This document shows, one piece after another, positions 1 through 11,400 of a DNA stretch of 64,000 nt. The position numbers were made by a program, and so were the translations under genes. Source of the stretch: Heliopora coerulea (lineage: Eukaryota > Cnidaria > Anthozoa > Scleralcyonacea > Helioporidae); contig JASJOG010000006.1 in NCBI GenBank assembly GCA_030142905.1, forward strand, positions 2,553,501-2,617,500. Reading direction: 5' to 3'. Under the pieces are notes generated by a model. That model did not search any database. It worked only from the letters and a program-made list of their open reading frames with translations, and was not told the origin of the DNA. Each line of letters starts with the position of its first letter. Position 1 is the stretch's first letter.

Positions 1-579
1 ACACGATACGAGAGGCTGGTCTTAGAGATCGCTGGTCTTACTAATTCTGGGTGCTGAAGCAATGCAAATTATTTCAGACCGGTGCGCATTTCTTCCATAA
101 AAGCGCTAAATCTCGTTACATCGGCCAGTGCTGTGTCAAAGAATACGAAAACTATCATTTCTGTGAACGAAGGCACAGAGTATGGGCCAAAATAACAGCA
201 GAAACCAGGCTTTAATTTCGTTCATTTTTGACGCATGGGCGCAACGAGGAGGGAGTCGGGAAGGGTGTTCGCCCCTCCATTTTTGGAGAGCGTGAGGGAT
301 ATTTTGGATGTCAATCGCCATCTTTAATGTCCGTAGCTGCCCAGAAGTTACTTTTACTCTTTTTGCCGCCTCTGATGTCGGATGTTGTCACTATAAACTA
401 AACACATATTTAACATAGTTTACTATGTGTGCTGTTATTGTTGGGGGTAGGGGGTTCTGCACCGAAAAACGACCCCCTTCTTCAAATTTCTGGTTGCGCC
501 CTTGGTTTCACGTAAATACTTGAGAAATTTTTCACTTTCGTACCAGACTCATTTAACCACGTGCAAGAGTAAAACCTAC

Positions 580-2764
580 CTTCTGTTGTAACAGGTGACG
601 TTGACAAGGTCGTACTTGGTTGTGAAGTAGTAGGGCTCGAACATGCCCCGCTAGTAAACCATATATCATCCAAAGCGATATCACTTCTGAAAGAAGATCC
701 TCGTACCGCCTCGAAGATAACCTAACATGACAACAATAGCGATAACAATGACGATAAAGACGATAATGATGACGACAATATTGCCATAGCTTAAATAGCT
801 GATTTATACCTAACATTTTCCAGTTTGCATGCACAAATTTTCGCTGTTCAACTGCTCGAAGCATATTTTTAAGATCAGTTCACCATTGGACAAATTTTTT
901 TTGAACTTCTGTTCCTTCTAATGTTCCTAATGGTTCACCCCTTACACGACTCAAAATTCTTGGTGCACACATTCTTGGCTTTGAGCTGCCGTACCAAGAC
1001 TCGCTAAGAGGGGAAAGTAACCAATTGAACTCATCCTGGATCCGGGCCCGCAGGCCAAAGGCCCGTAATCAGGGTCAGTTCATAAGGACCAGTATCCATC
1101 GTGGCTCACAGCGGCCCTGACCATATCATTTAAACTGGTCCAATGTACAAGTTCCCTTGATTTTTTAGCTTACCACATTCAGTGGAGTAGTCAACGTTGA
1201 GAAAACCGTAATTTTTTTTCTTCTGAACTTTGAGTTTTATAGTTATTGAAATACACTGTTGGTAGGCCCATCTAAAAGATTTAAGGAATTCTAAATGGAT
1301 TCCCGTGTTTGGAAACTGTCAGTCCAAACACGCGGGATGTGGCGAGACTTGAGAAAACCATAAAAAACACTTGCCCGGCCACTAGGCGAGTGTTTTTAGC
1401 TTTTCGAAGCCAATTCAACGCGGTAAAGTGTACCAAGCAGTGGCGTAACGGAACTACTAGGGGCCCATAGGGGATTTATCGGGGGGCCCTTAGAGGTCGG
1501 GGGCCTTTAGGACTTGCTCTAACCCTGACCATAATCCGTTACGCCACTGGTACCAAGTGTTTGAATCACAGTATATTCAAACACACAAAAACCATTACGT
1601 GTTTCTTTTATTAAATAACAAGATTGAACGTGCAAAACAATCTTCAGCACTTTTTTGGTGGTAAATTTTCATGTGTTTGGATACTCTTATCTAATGAATG
1701 AACGAATGAACGATCGAACGAACAAATGAATGAATGAATGAATGGATGGATGGATGAATGCATGCATGTATGCATGAATGAAAGAATGAATTCTTGCATA
1801 AGTTTTTTCTTTTTTGTTTTTTGTATACAGGACATTAAAAACAAAACAACAAGTGAAAGAACAAAGCGAAAACAATGAAAGAACAATGAACAAAAGAAAT
1901 CCAATTCAACCTTTAAAGGCTTGAAAACGTTTCTGATTTATTCGTATACATTAGGACGCACGATTGTATGCGACAACCGTACATAATTATGTAGAGCAGA
2001 TTTGATAAATTAAAATTTAATAATATATTATTGAGTAAGAACAAGAATTTACCTTGTATTTGCCATGTTCTGATAAAGTAATTTCTTTACTATACCATTG
2101 ATCGCTTTGGTCTCCGGACAGCGAAAATATATTCGTCTTTGAATTATCACTGTCCTTTCGTACATAAATATTGAGTGTTCCCATACCACTGCCGTACATA
2201 TGGTAGGAAAATCGCAGACACAGGAATGACTCCCTGATAGATTCAGAAACAAGTTTTGCTTTTTCTCCGCGAAACCTTGATGAGGCCTCCATGTACACAT
2301 AATATCCTGTTTGAAATAAGATAAAATAATTGCACTAAAGGTCCTGAATTTCCCAGAGTTTTAAGTTGTTCTTGGTATGTTTCAGAAAATATAATTGATA
2401 GAGAGTTGGTATACATCAAAAAAAGTTTCAAAAAGTAAAGAAAATTCCACGGTACCTTTGCCACTAACATCATAATCGGGTCCCGTGTTCACACTTGGAG
2501 TATCTCCTTTTCGAATATCCCATTCGTAGTTTATGTTTTTAAATTTGCACATGTGATCTTTGTCAAAGTCACAGCCAACTAGTTTTTATACACAGAAAGA
2601 GATCTTTAAGCACTAAAGGTGCAGTTATTGAAGACATTATATAGCATGTAAAGCTATCGTAAAAACCACCTTTTAAATAATGAGAATGAAGTACACTTAC
2701 ATTTTCTGCTTTCAGCGCTCAAAACCAGGCTAAAGGCGACAGCGACGACTTGAAACGAGACCAT
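580..2764 (-). CDS. MAM domain-containing secreted protein (5' part, 4 exons)
   Basis: Exons by phase: 2701-2764 (start codon, hydrophobic leader MVSFQVVAVAFSLVLSAES), 2456-2578, 2053-2306 and 580-721. The joined product runs from a signal peptide into one MAM domain at about residues 24-174. It opens with CDFDKDHMC, passes NTGPDYDVSGKG, then GYYVYMEASS, CLRFSYHMYGSGMGTLNIYV and LSGDQSDQW, and closes with IALDDIWFTSGAC. MAM domains are extracellular adhesion modules in receptors, proteases and matrix proteins. After the MAM comes a Ser/Thr-rich stretch (SSPTTSQPSTTLSTSP), like an O-glycosylated linker. A donor (AAG|GTAGGT) ends the exon at 580, so the gene probably continues past the left edge. 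If that donor is unused, the frame stops at 482. Splice phases 1, 1, 0 all agree. The family call is firm; the full architecture is unknown. Confidence 0.82.
1438..1549. mobile_element. hAT-type MITE, 112 bp, perfect 8-bp TSD
   Basis: The ends are CAGTGGCGTAACGGA and its inverted partner (CCGTTACGCCACTG). GTACCAAG flanks both sides (1430-1437 and 1550-1557). The interior has GGGGCCCATAGGGG and is related to the copy at 25962-26155. It lies in an intron of the MAM gene. Confidence 0.88.
1690..1790 (+). repeat. Tetranucleotide microsatellite (GAAT/GGAT/GCAT)
   Basis: Imperfect GAAT, GGAT and GCAT units. It adjoins a segment (1800-1915) with GTATACAGGACATTAAAAAC whose inverted relative is at 30835-30945. 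Confidence 0.85.
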
Positions 2765-3253
2765 TCTGGACTAAGAGTTTGCCAAGATAAACTACAATTT
2801 GAAATTACGGAAGGCAGTTTTACGACGATTTATAAAACAGATGAAAAATTAAATTGTTAGAAATAATTTGTCAAAAAACTGACAGGGAGAATAAACGTCA
2901 TCGTTTGTGGAAAAGCAAGTGTTGCACCAGTCACAAATGCAGCACCTAAGTAAACTTCGTGCGTGGGATTCTGTGGGATGTTGACGATTATCCCACACAG
3001 AAGTAAGAAGAAATACTTGCAAGAATATTTTGTTTGCTAGGGATAGACAAATATTGGCTCGTGCTTGCTGTGTGCCATTTTCTACACAAGAAAATCTTTT
3101 CAGTAATATTATCAGAACTTGGCAAACCCCGCTGTAAGTTCTTGATATTTTTTATGCTGGATTCCATATAGCCGTAGAAATTGATATTATTGTCACATGC
3201 AATGTGACAACATGTCGAATGCATGAACCAGGCTTAAGCTAAGAACAGACTTA

Positions 3254-3508
3254 AACCTCGTTTCCACTGTAACATTTTGGGCACGGCATGCTAATTTGAC
3301 ATGCCAAGACCCACATTCACAGAGGTGCTTGGCACGGCTAGATTTTAAGGCAAGGACACAGAATAAGGAATAACACGGGTACCAAATTTTCAGAAGTCCG
3401 CACCGTTTACACTGTGAAAAACCACCAGTGCCATGCCCAAAAATGTCAGCACCCGTGCCAAAATTTTAGCCGTGCCCTGCCCAAAATGTTAACAGTGCAA
3501 ACGAGGTT
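3254..3508. mobile_element. MITE with TA-flanked inverted ends (mariner-like)
   Basis: The left end AACCTCGTTTCCACTGTAAC and the complement of the right end (AACCTCGTTTGCACTGTTAA) are inverted over about 35 bp and bordered by TA. The interior is rich in GTGCC/GGCAC. A TA duplication is typical of Tc1/mariner derivatives. Confidence 0.65.
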
Positions 3509-4062
3509 TATGTATGGAAGGAGGCCTTGTGGGATCCATTACATGTAGATTTTTGAGTTCCGTTTAAATTTGAGGCCAATTGACCAAGCTGAATATTTCA
3601 GCACGTCATTACGAAAAAATCTCTTTAAAATTGTCTTGCTATAACATGACAGAATTTTAGGCTTGGCTGATATCCAAGCCCGATTGCACATATTCAGGCT
3701 GGAGTTTTTACATGGGCTTAAAAATGTCGTGAAAAATTTTAGTTCAGGGAGAAAAGTTGATGCATGGAACTATGCAAGATATATAAGATGAATTTTGATT
3801 GATTTCTTTTGCTACATATACCAACATGGCTGCCACGCCCTCGTCATGTCAATCTCTGTTTCAGACGAGATAATCTAAGAGAAGAGTTTGAACAGTTGCG
3901 TGCAGTAAATTTTATTGACTTGGCAAGAATATCAAAAATAATAATTCTCGAGAAATGTTACCCTGAACCTCGCAAACACACTGGCGGACTTTATAGTCTT
4001 GCATGGAGACATTTCAGTAGTAGAATCCTTCCAATATCTATCCGCATCAATACATCAAATTT

Positions 4063-4185
4063 TTAACCTTTTGGTGTATATGGATTATATTTCTTTCGCT
4101 CTTGGTTCGGTCTTTGTTTTTATATCAATGTGTTTTTTTTAATCTAGGAGTCCAATATATCAGACACTAAGCGTTAAAGAGTTAA
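4063..4185. mobile_element. TTAA-flanked MITE, family 1, copy A
   Basis: It starts TTAACCTTTTGGTGTATATG and ends GACACTAAGCGTTAAAGAGTTAA with TTAA at both borders, as piggyBac-type elements leave. The interior shares a TTTC/TTTG-rich run and CTAGGAGTCCAATATATCAG with the copy at 53930-54053. Confidence 0.6.
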
Positions 4186-4487
4186 AGAAGATGATACCAC
4201 GAAATCCTGGAACTACGTTGGGCCCCCGTGCAAACAGACAAGATGCACTAAAACGACATTTAGTAAGCCTGTGAGAAACGTTTCACTGTCGGAAGGTTAC
4301 TATGTCACCCGGTAGTTCCTCAACAGTTAAGCTTTTTTCACTTCATTTAACACTTTCTACGCGGAATTCTGCTCTTCTATGCACAAAAAATGCACCTCTA
4401 AAAAGCCTTATTTTGACATCACAAATCTTGTTAAGCAAACAATCTCCCACAATTAACCTACACTGCCGAAGTCAACTGAAAAATGTT

Positions 4488-4562
4488 GACTCGAGCGGGA
4501 TTTGAACTCGCACCTTCGGGATACCGGTCCGCCGCTCTACCTGTTGAGCTATCGAGTGCACA
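4488..4562 (-). pseudogene. tRNA-like SINE head
   Basis: The minus strand reads ATAGCTCAACAGGTAGAGC (A box) and GCGAGTTCAAATCCCGC (B box) inside a cloverleaf-like layout. The acceptor halves CACTCGA/TCGAGTC pair at six of seven positions. The anticodon arm is deformed, so a working tRNA is unlikely. Confidence 0.5.
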
Positions 4563-4669
4563 AGGATTGGAGGCGAGTTTTTACCCAATTTAAGTGCACG
4601 AGATATTCTCGCAACAACTTAACGCTAGCCACGAGGATGGATGTGCAGTGTTTCAATTCTATTTCAGAA

Positions 4670-4790
4670 TCAGAAATCGACGGTGAACTGGAGATTTTTA
4701 TCAAAAGAGTTGAACTTGGCTAATACAGTAGGAATATCGCAAGATTTTATGAGTACGAGCGTATCGTCAACATAACGTCTATAAAATTTA
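4670..4790 (-). pseudogene. PLE reverse transcriptase fragment with the YVDD motif
   Basis: The minus strand encodes KFYRRYVDDTLVLIKSCDIP and NSFDKNLQFTVDF before a stop. RRYVDDT is the catalytic box of Penelope-type reverse transcriptases. Only about 40 codons remain. A hammerhead on the other strand lies at 4933-4965. Confidence 0.75.
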
Positions 4791-4932
4791 ATGATTCCGG
4801 AGTGAATTAAATAGGAAATGATAAGTTTCTTACCATTTTCACCACCTTGTCACCCAGTTCCGTTCCACTCTATTGCTTTACCCATGTATGTATATATATA
4901 AACTTTGCATACTTGATGTAATTTTAATTGGT

Positions 4933-4965
4933 CTGATGATGGTTTTGAAATAAAACCGAAATATT
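4933..4965 (+). ncRNA. Hammerhead ribozyme core (PLE 3' region)
   Basis: CTGATGA, then a stem II hairpin GGTTTT/AAAACC, then GAAATATT, with ATAT as the minimal palindromic stem III and T at the cleavage position. The layout matches the motifs at 40-41 kb. It lies about 145 bp from a PLE reverse-transcriptase scrap on the opposite strand, which marks a rearranged element. Confidence 0.6.
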
Positions 4966-5045
4966 ACTGATTCAACCTTCGTCTTGATTTTGACTCGTAT
5001 TCTGAGTTTTCAAGATGTTCCTCTTCGGAATATGTTTTATCTTGT

Positions 5046-5155
5046 ATTGACTTGGGACTTGCTCTCAGACTCGATACTTAACTTGGGACTTGACACAAGG
5101 GACTTGAGACTTACTTGACACTTGAACTGAGGGACTTACAGACAAGTCTGCGTTA
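5046..5155 (+). repeat. Degenerate GGGACTTG minisatellite
   Basis: Units such as ACTTGGGACTTG, GACTTGAGACTTACTTG and GAACTGAGGGACTTACA repeat with drift. No gene is seen. Confidence 0.6.
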
Positions 5156-5867
5156 GGTAGAATGAAACACTGGCCGGCCAACCTCATCTTGAAAGAGTTA
5201 TAGGGTATAAACCGCCAAGTATAGTTTTAACTCCTTGATGGTAGAATTCGCAACGATTCTCAAGATGAACTCTGGCACTAGCCACAATAAGATAATAAAG
5301 GCGCTCAACTGAATAGAAAGAATTCATAAACGGCCAAAAATCGTAAGATCAATGGCAAGTTTACATTTGAAATGAATCGAAAACTTTATAAATATTTGCT
5401 GTCTATGGAATTAAGTTTACATTTGAAATGAAGTCGAAAACTTTACATTTGCCGTCTTTGAAAATATATACATCACTTTTATTTAATTAAATATCTGATT
5501 TGTTCTCCATAACTGAGACAATTTTTAGGCCTCTCTCAGATACTCATGCGGCGAAATTGTTACCACTAAATAAGGTATAATTTCCCTTTTGCCGAAGTGT
5601 AGGATGAAGTAAGCCATTTTCAGGAGCTAAACCAAGGGAAGACAAATAGGGGAAACCGTCCTCACCTCTAGCCCACGGAGGGAATAATTCTTTCCCGTTC
5701 CCAACATTGCATTTTTCGTGAAAAGAAAACAAAGAGCAGAGTTTCTTTCAGCAGTATTTGGGCTGGGAAATGTATTTAAATCGTTTTAATGCATCGGAGT
5801 CAAGTGAAAAAAATGAGAGGTTGCTCCAAGTTCCCATAATGGGAACAAAAAATTTTTTTCCGTCCCT

Positions 5868-5943
5868 TTAACTCTCTCCCGGCGGCGTAAGTCTTTCATT
5901 ATTTTATTCGTCAAAGGGGGAGTTCCCGCTTTGAAAGAGTTAA
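5868..5943. mobile_element. TTAA-flanked mini-MITE, family 2
   Basis: The 76-bp unit from TTAACTCTCTCCCGGCGG to GAAAGAGTTAA has short inverted ends. It resembles 28942-29042 in its borders and its CCCGGCGGCG/CCCCTCCGGG start. Confidence 0.5.
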
Positions 5944-7403
5944 GAAATGCTAATTGCGCCATTGGTCATTTCAGCTGCCAAAACAGGACAAAGCTTCCGT
6001 ATCACGGAACACCTGGGATTTTCCCATATAAGACACTGATAAACGATTTCAGAGGTTGTATTGTTTTCTTGACTATTTACTTTGCATATAAAAGATTAGC
6101 TTCGATGTATGTTTGACAAATAAAATGCTTATTTCAATTTTTGGTAATTAAATTTAGAGTGAAGTAAAGGAAGTGTTTAAAAATTGGTCTGTAAGAATTC
6201 GATGACAGATACGACAAGGATATGATTATATTTTAAGCAGAAGAGAATACCCATTCTTGTGGTTTGATTTACGAAACCTGTTTCATCGCGTTCGATAATA
6301 AATGTATAGGTTGTAAAATTCCTCCCTATTTCTTCCCAATATCCAGATCGGACCATAGCGATCATATGTAAAAGTAGCAGTGGTTTAGAACTAAAATTTG
6401 CCAACCAGGCGTCACCCAAGTAACCAAAGATTTTAATTCTAATTTTATTAGCTTTACCAATTTAAAAGCAAAAGGTACAAAACTACAGACAAAATTGGCA
6501 AGGACACCGCAACAGCAGCCGCGAGTTAGTCAATGTTGACTAAATTTTAGAACCAAACTCCTTTGTAGTTTTATATCGATGGATTCGACTGTTGGTTTCT
6601 GTTGAAGGCGCTAACACAACTGCATAACCAAGAAATGCATCTATCTTCTACGTTGCGTTTCCCATGCATTCTTGTGCGTTGTTATACGGACGTACGGACT
6701 TAGGTACATACAGTAATCCAAACATATTACCGTCCAATCGTAAGGAATTCAAATTCGTTTTGAATTTTCCAAAGTTCCTATTTTCTTGTAAAAATTAAAA
6801 AGTTTCTGTTCTTTGATGAGTATAGTAGTCCTCCGACATCAACGTACAGCACAGAACAGAAAGTTAGGAAATTATAAAAGGAAGTCAGGAACTTTTCTCT
6901 AGAACTATAGAAGATATCCCAGGATCTTAGCAAATTTCCTGGGAACTTTGCAATGAAGTCTTCCAAATGGGAAACTTACTCAAAATAGCAACCAAGTAGC
7001 AATTGACATATATTTGCTATAGTGTTTATTAATATGATACTGAGATCACGCAACACACCTAATTGAAAGTATGGTAGAAATCAGTTTGAATTTGTCATTT
7101 TAAAAGTAATATTATCGACGTTAAGACTGGTATATCAGACGTTTTTCACTGTAAAGAACATGGCAAATTAACAATCATTTTTATAGTACTTCAAAATCAT
7201 ACCCATAGTACACGATTCCTTTAAATACGCACCTCGGCATTGAAGACGATGTTTTTGTACATTGCTCTTTACTTTTGTGTTTACCTTTTACGGTCAGTTA
7301 GCGTATGCACGAAGAAAGAATCAATTCTTGGCAAGGAAAGAAATAGAAGACAACGACAGTAAAAATAAAAGTGAATCTTATCAATCGTCGTATTCTGGAC
7401 GAC

Positions 7404-7930
7404 ATGGATGCTGTCGAAGTCGAATTTGTTGAAGCTTTGTCGTCTTGACTAAACACATGCAAGCCCCAGCTTTTTTCCGAAGCTCTTGCTGGGTAAAGAC
7501 ATGTTTGGCAGCTCTAAAAGAAATACAAATACTCCGAAATCGGAGAGAAATACCCCAAAACCAGGAATGAGTATTATTTTCTTACGCTAAGGTTTCATTA
7601 TTTTTTCATGATGGCAAAAAATTGGATAAATAAGAGCAAACAACCCAAATTTTGAATAAATCTTCAGTCAGTGGTATTGGGCAAACAGTACTTGATATTC
7701 GAACACACTCACAATTGAACTCGCTTAGTGGCCTACTCTATGGCCGGTAAAACACCTAAATCCAACACTTGGTTTTGGTATATATCTCTCAGAATTTGGA
7801 GTATTTGTATTTCTTTCACAGCTGCCAAACATCTGTCTACCCAGCCAGAACTTCGGAAAAAGCCGAGGCTTGCATCTGCTTGGTCAAGGCGACAAAGAGT
7901 TTCAACAAACTCGACTTCTGTCGCGTCCAT
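7404..7930. repeat. Inverted duplication of a short coding-like segment
   Basis: The minus strand from 7930 down to about 7765 starts MDATEVEFVETLCRLDQADA and stays open for about 60 codons. The plus strand at 7404-7562 is a diverged copy starting MDAVEVEFVEAL, then broken by stops. About 200 bp separate the arms. I do not recognise the protein; it could be a captured gene fragment or part of an unknown transposon. Confidence 0.6.
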
Positions 7931-8450
7931 GTTGAAAAGTTTATAATTATTTGACAGTTTTGACAACTAAGACCAGGGTTCATTGCGCACTTTTGGTTTA
8001 CTGACATCATAATGGATAAGGATTTATGTCCTGCGAGTTCGAATTGTGTTCTGTTGGTACGAATACTGTTTTGCAGATTCGGATTATCTTCTGAAATTTG
8101 CATTTTCGTTTTACCGTTTCGTATTTTATTTGGTTCCCGAATTATTATGGGCAAGTTTCAAATTCAATGCTGTTTGTGTTTCGTCTTTACAATCCTGCAG
8201 CGGCTGCATTAAGAGGAAAAACTTCGCTCACTGAATATTGACCCACGTGACGGTCCATACGAGATAGCACGACAATTCAGCTACTGTAAGTTGGTCTTAA
8301 CGTCTGAGTGTCTGAAAATTAGGCCATAAATATAATGAAGCACCTACGAGTGATTTCTTTAGAAGAGTCGGGTCATCCAACGTGCACAGGGCTTACTGCG
8401 GTATGGCGACGTTTACAAACAAATTGGTGGCTCGTTAGATAACACAGTGA

Positions 8451-11400
8451 CTATGACATCGTGTCCATTGTCTCGATACGCTGATCCCCTGGAAAGTTTG
8501 TTTTTTCCTCCTTATCTTTGTCTTGTAAAGATTCTGTTTTTGATGCTATTTTCGTATTGATTTCCGACAATAATTCTTCGATATGCTCCAGCAAAGGTTC
8601 ATCGTTACAATCCATTTGTGTAAAGAGCTAACAAAATAAGTTAAAAGTAATTCAAACCATAACAGGCTTGTAATTTACACTGTGTGACTAAACACTGGTG
8701 AAAAAAAAATACATAGTAACGGCTATTTCTTCCTAAACTAAGTAGGGGAGCCTTGACAGCAATGACACGAAACCTTCCACACGTTCATTGCTGCCGCATC
8801 AGTATTCACGTTAGTATTCGACATTCCAGGCGGGAATCAAGGGCTAGTGAGGAACGGTATGGCCCAACACATCACTTAAAAAGAACCGTTTTCCAAACAA
8901 ATACAAATTGGGATTTTAAGGAAAATGGAGGATTCTTTTGTCAGTTCAGTGTTTGTAATGACTGTTTGAATGTTGTCTATTCTCGAAACTGTGTTGGTTT
9001 TGGCGGTGTGACGTTTCGTAAGTATCTACTTTTATTTTGAGGTATGGTGAGTAATGAGGTATGGTGAATTATTCACGTGGTGGGTAGTTTTCATCGCCAC
9101 GAGGATAATTCTCACCTTGACTATAGATGAAAGCAAGTAGGCACTTTCGAAACGTTGCACCACCAAAACCAACCAGGTTTAAGAACAGACTATATTCAAA
9201 CAGTCTTCACGAATTGTGATTTTTTTGAAAATTGGTTCTTTTCACAGTTATTTGCTAGTCCATAATATTAATCACCAAACCTAAGCACTAAGCAAAGCTG
9301 AAAGAAACATGGTATAGTTCAGAATTCATAGTTCAGTTAACCTTTTTCGCCTTCTCCAGATAGTATTTAACTGCAGTATCATCTTCTCCACTGAGGTAAT
9401 GAATCCAACCCATTAAGTACCAAACCTAGAATACAAACACACGCAAGTACTACAAGCACGAAAAACAAATGCAAAAATTCACTAGCTTGCCAGTAATGAA
9501 CAGACCATCCCATACCAGGGGTTATAGTGTTTCAGGTTATAGTGCACGATACATGCATGCCAAGCTGCGTTACTTGTTACCATAGGAACGTTGGAGTAGC
9601 AAATTGTCGAAAGGAACCAATTACAGGTTGGCTGGAGTTCCTTACAAAACTAATTTAACTATTTCTTGTCGTCTACTCTTCAGCCTGGTCCTTAAACGGT
9701 CCGCTTTTGCATGACAGTTTCGTCACTGCTCGAAATCTAAAACTTTGGTTCACTGACACACAACCAAAATTGCAATTGTATCTCATCATCCCTTTCCATT
9801 TTCTCTGCTGCTATGTTCTTTTGAATATGTCTGAATTTCTTTTCTATGTTTACGCTTATAGTGCAGGGGTTTTTTTAAAATTTGTATTATCATCGGCTTC
9901 GTCCCTTCTCCTGCGCATGCTATGCACTAAACCAACTTGAAAACTTAAATTACTTCAAATTGATAAAATATGAGCGATTGAACTTTATAGGATCTCAGAA
10001 GCCGGGCAAAAAGCAAGGCCTAATAAATTCCCATGCAAATCACACGCCAATATTGTGTATTAGTTACAATACGAGTGCATCAAAATGACTATGTTTACCG
10101 ACTGTTTGGAGATGCAGGCAATTTTAGCCAAGTACTGAATCCAAGAAAATTAATGTGTCAGCACAACAGGTCCGTTATGCATCCAATTTACAACAACTGA
10201 CTAAACATTGATTTCTTTTGAATTTTGTCATGAACTATTACCATATCATGAATATAGAGGGAATATTATTTCCATAGAGTGGACGAGAAACTCTAATTGA
10301 TGTCGCAAGTTTTGTCTATTTTAACCCTAGTGTGACATAAGATATAACAAGACCATTATTTCAATGCCGACCCCTGTGGTATCACGCTTTATGAACATGA
10401 TAAACATCACGATGTAAAATAAAGGTTATGACAAAATCAGTTACCTGAACGACTTCGTCATCTTCATGTAACAGTCCTTCTAGTACACTACCTGCATTCT
10501 ATTTATTTAAGAACAGAGGTGAAAAGAAAACGCACGACAATATTATAAAAACCACACAAAAAAATCCAAAAGAAATCCGAGATTTCACTCAAATTACACC
10601 TTTTGGTGTTCATTATCAAAAAATATACAATCATTAACTTCAATATCAAACTCACTAACGCAAAAATGTATTCATTTTATTGGATAGATCCTCATTTCCG
10701 TGTTTGCCACGTTCATTTAAAACTTTTGTACAGAAAGCAACATTCATTAGAATAGATAGACAGCCGTTTCTATGAAAGGGCATTCAAAACCACCAGCAAG
10801 ACGACCATTAACACCATTCTACTATACATTAGGGAAAATGAAATTTCAATAACGCAAGACATCTGCCCAGTCTGTTGCAGGGTGTATTTAAGGTTGTATG
10901 GAATCCTAACATGTATATTTCAAACTGTTAACGAACTCGAGTTTACAACACCTTACTAACGTACATCATTTTACGTCTTTGGAAAAAACGTCTTGCGATC
11001 AAAACTTCGCGATCTAAACTAAAAGTACTGTACGCTTTGATCGCGATAAAATTTTTCCAAAGCCGCTAAAGTTCATATGTGTGTTAGCAAAGTGCTGTGA
11101 ACTAAAGTTTGCCAACAAATTGAAATTCACATGTTAGAAGTCCATACAACTTTAAACTAACCCTGCAACAGACTGGACAATGTCTAGCGTAACTAAAATT
11201 CTGCCGCATTTTTAAGTATGCTGACATATGGCTGACAGTATGGGAGGAGCAGGAGAAAATATTTCCCTCCAACGACCAGTATTATTATTCATTATAATTT
11301 ACTTTGATATGATATATGATATGATAACTTTATTTAGGCAGGGTAGCCCATTCAGCCACAAGGCTGGTATCCATAGGGGCCCTGCATATAACAAATACAA

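Larger units (their letters stand above)
2765..8450. other. Intergenic stretch between the MAM and Acl4-like genes
   Basis: It holds the MITEs at 3254-3508, 4063-4185 and 5868-5943, a tRNA-like repeat, a PLE scrap with hammerhead, a minisatellite and the inverted duplication at 7.4-7.9 kb. An open frame at 3809-4066 (plus) has no recognisable motif. 5950-7390 shows nothing I can name. Confidence 0.6.

Noticed and set aside
1644..1904. Open frames rich in FIHSF-type repeats
   Set aside because: Created by the GAAT/GGAT microsatellite and an adjoining dispersed repeat; no coding pattern.
7837..8212. Overlapping 60-105 codon frames on both strands
   Set aside because: No motif. They overlap the inverted duplication and its flank, and are best explained as chance frames.
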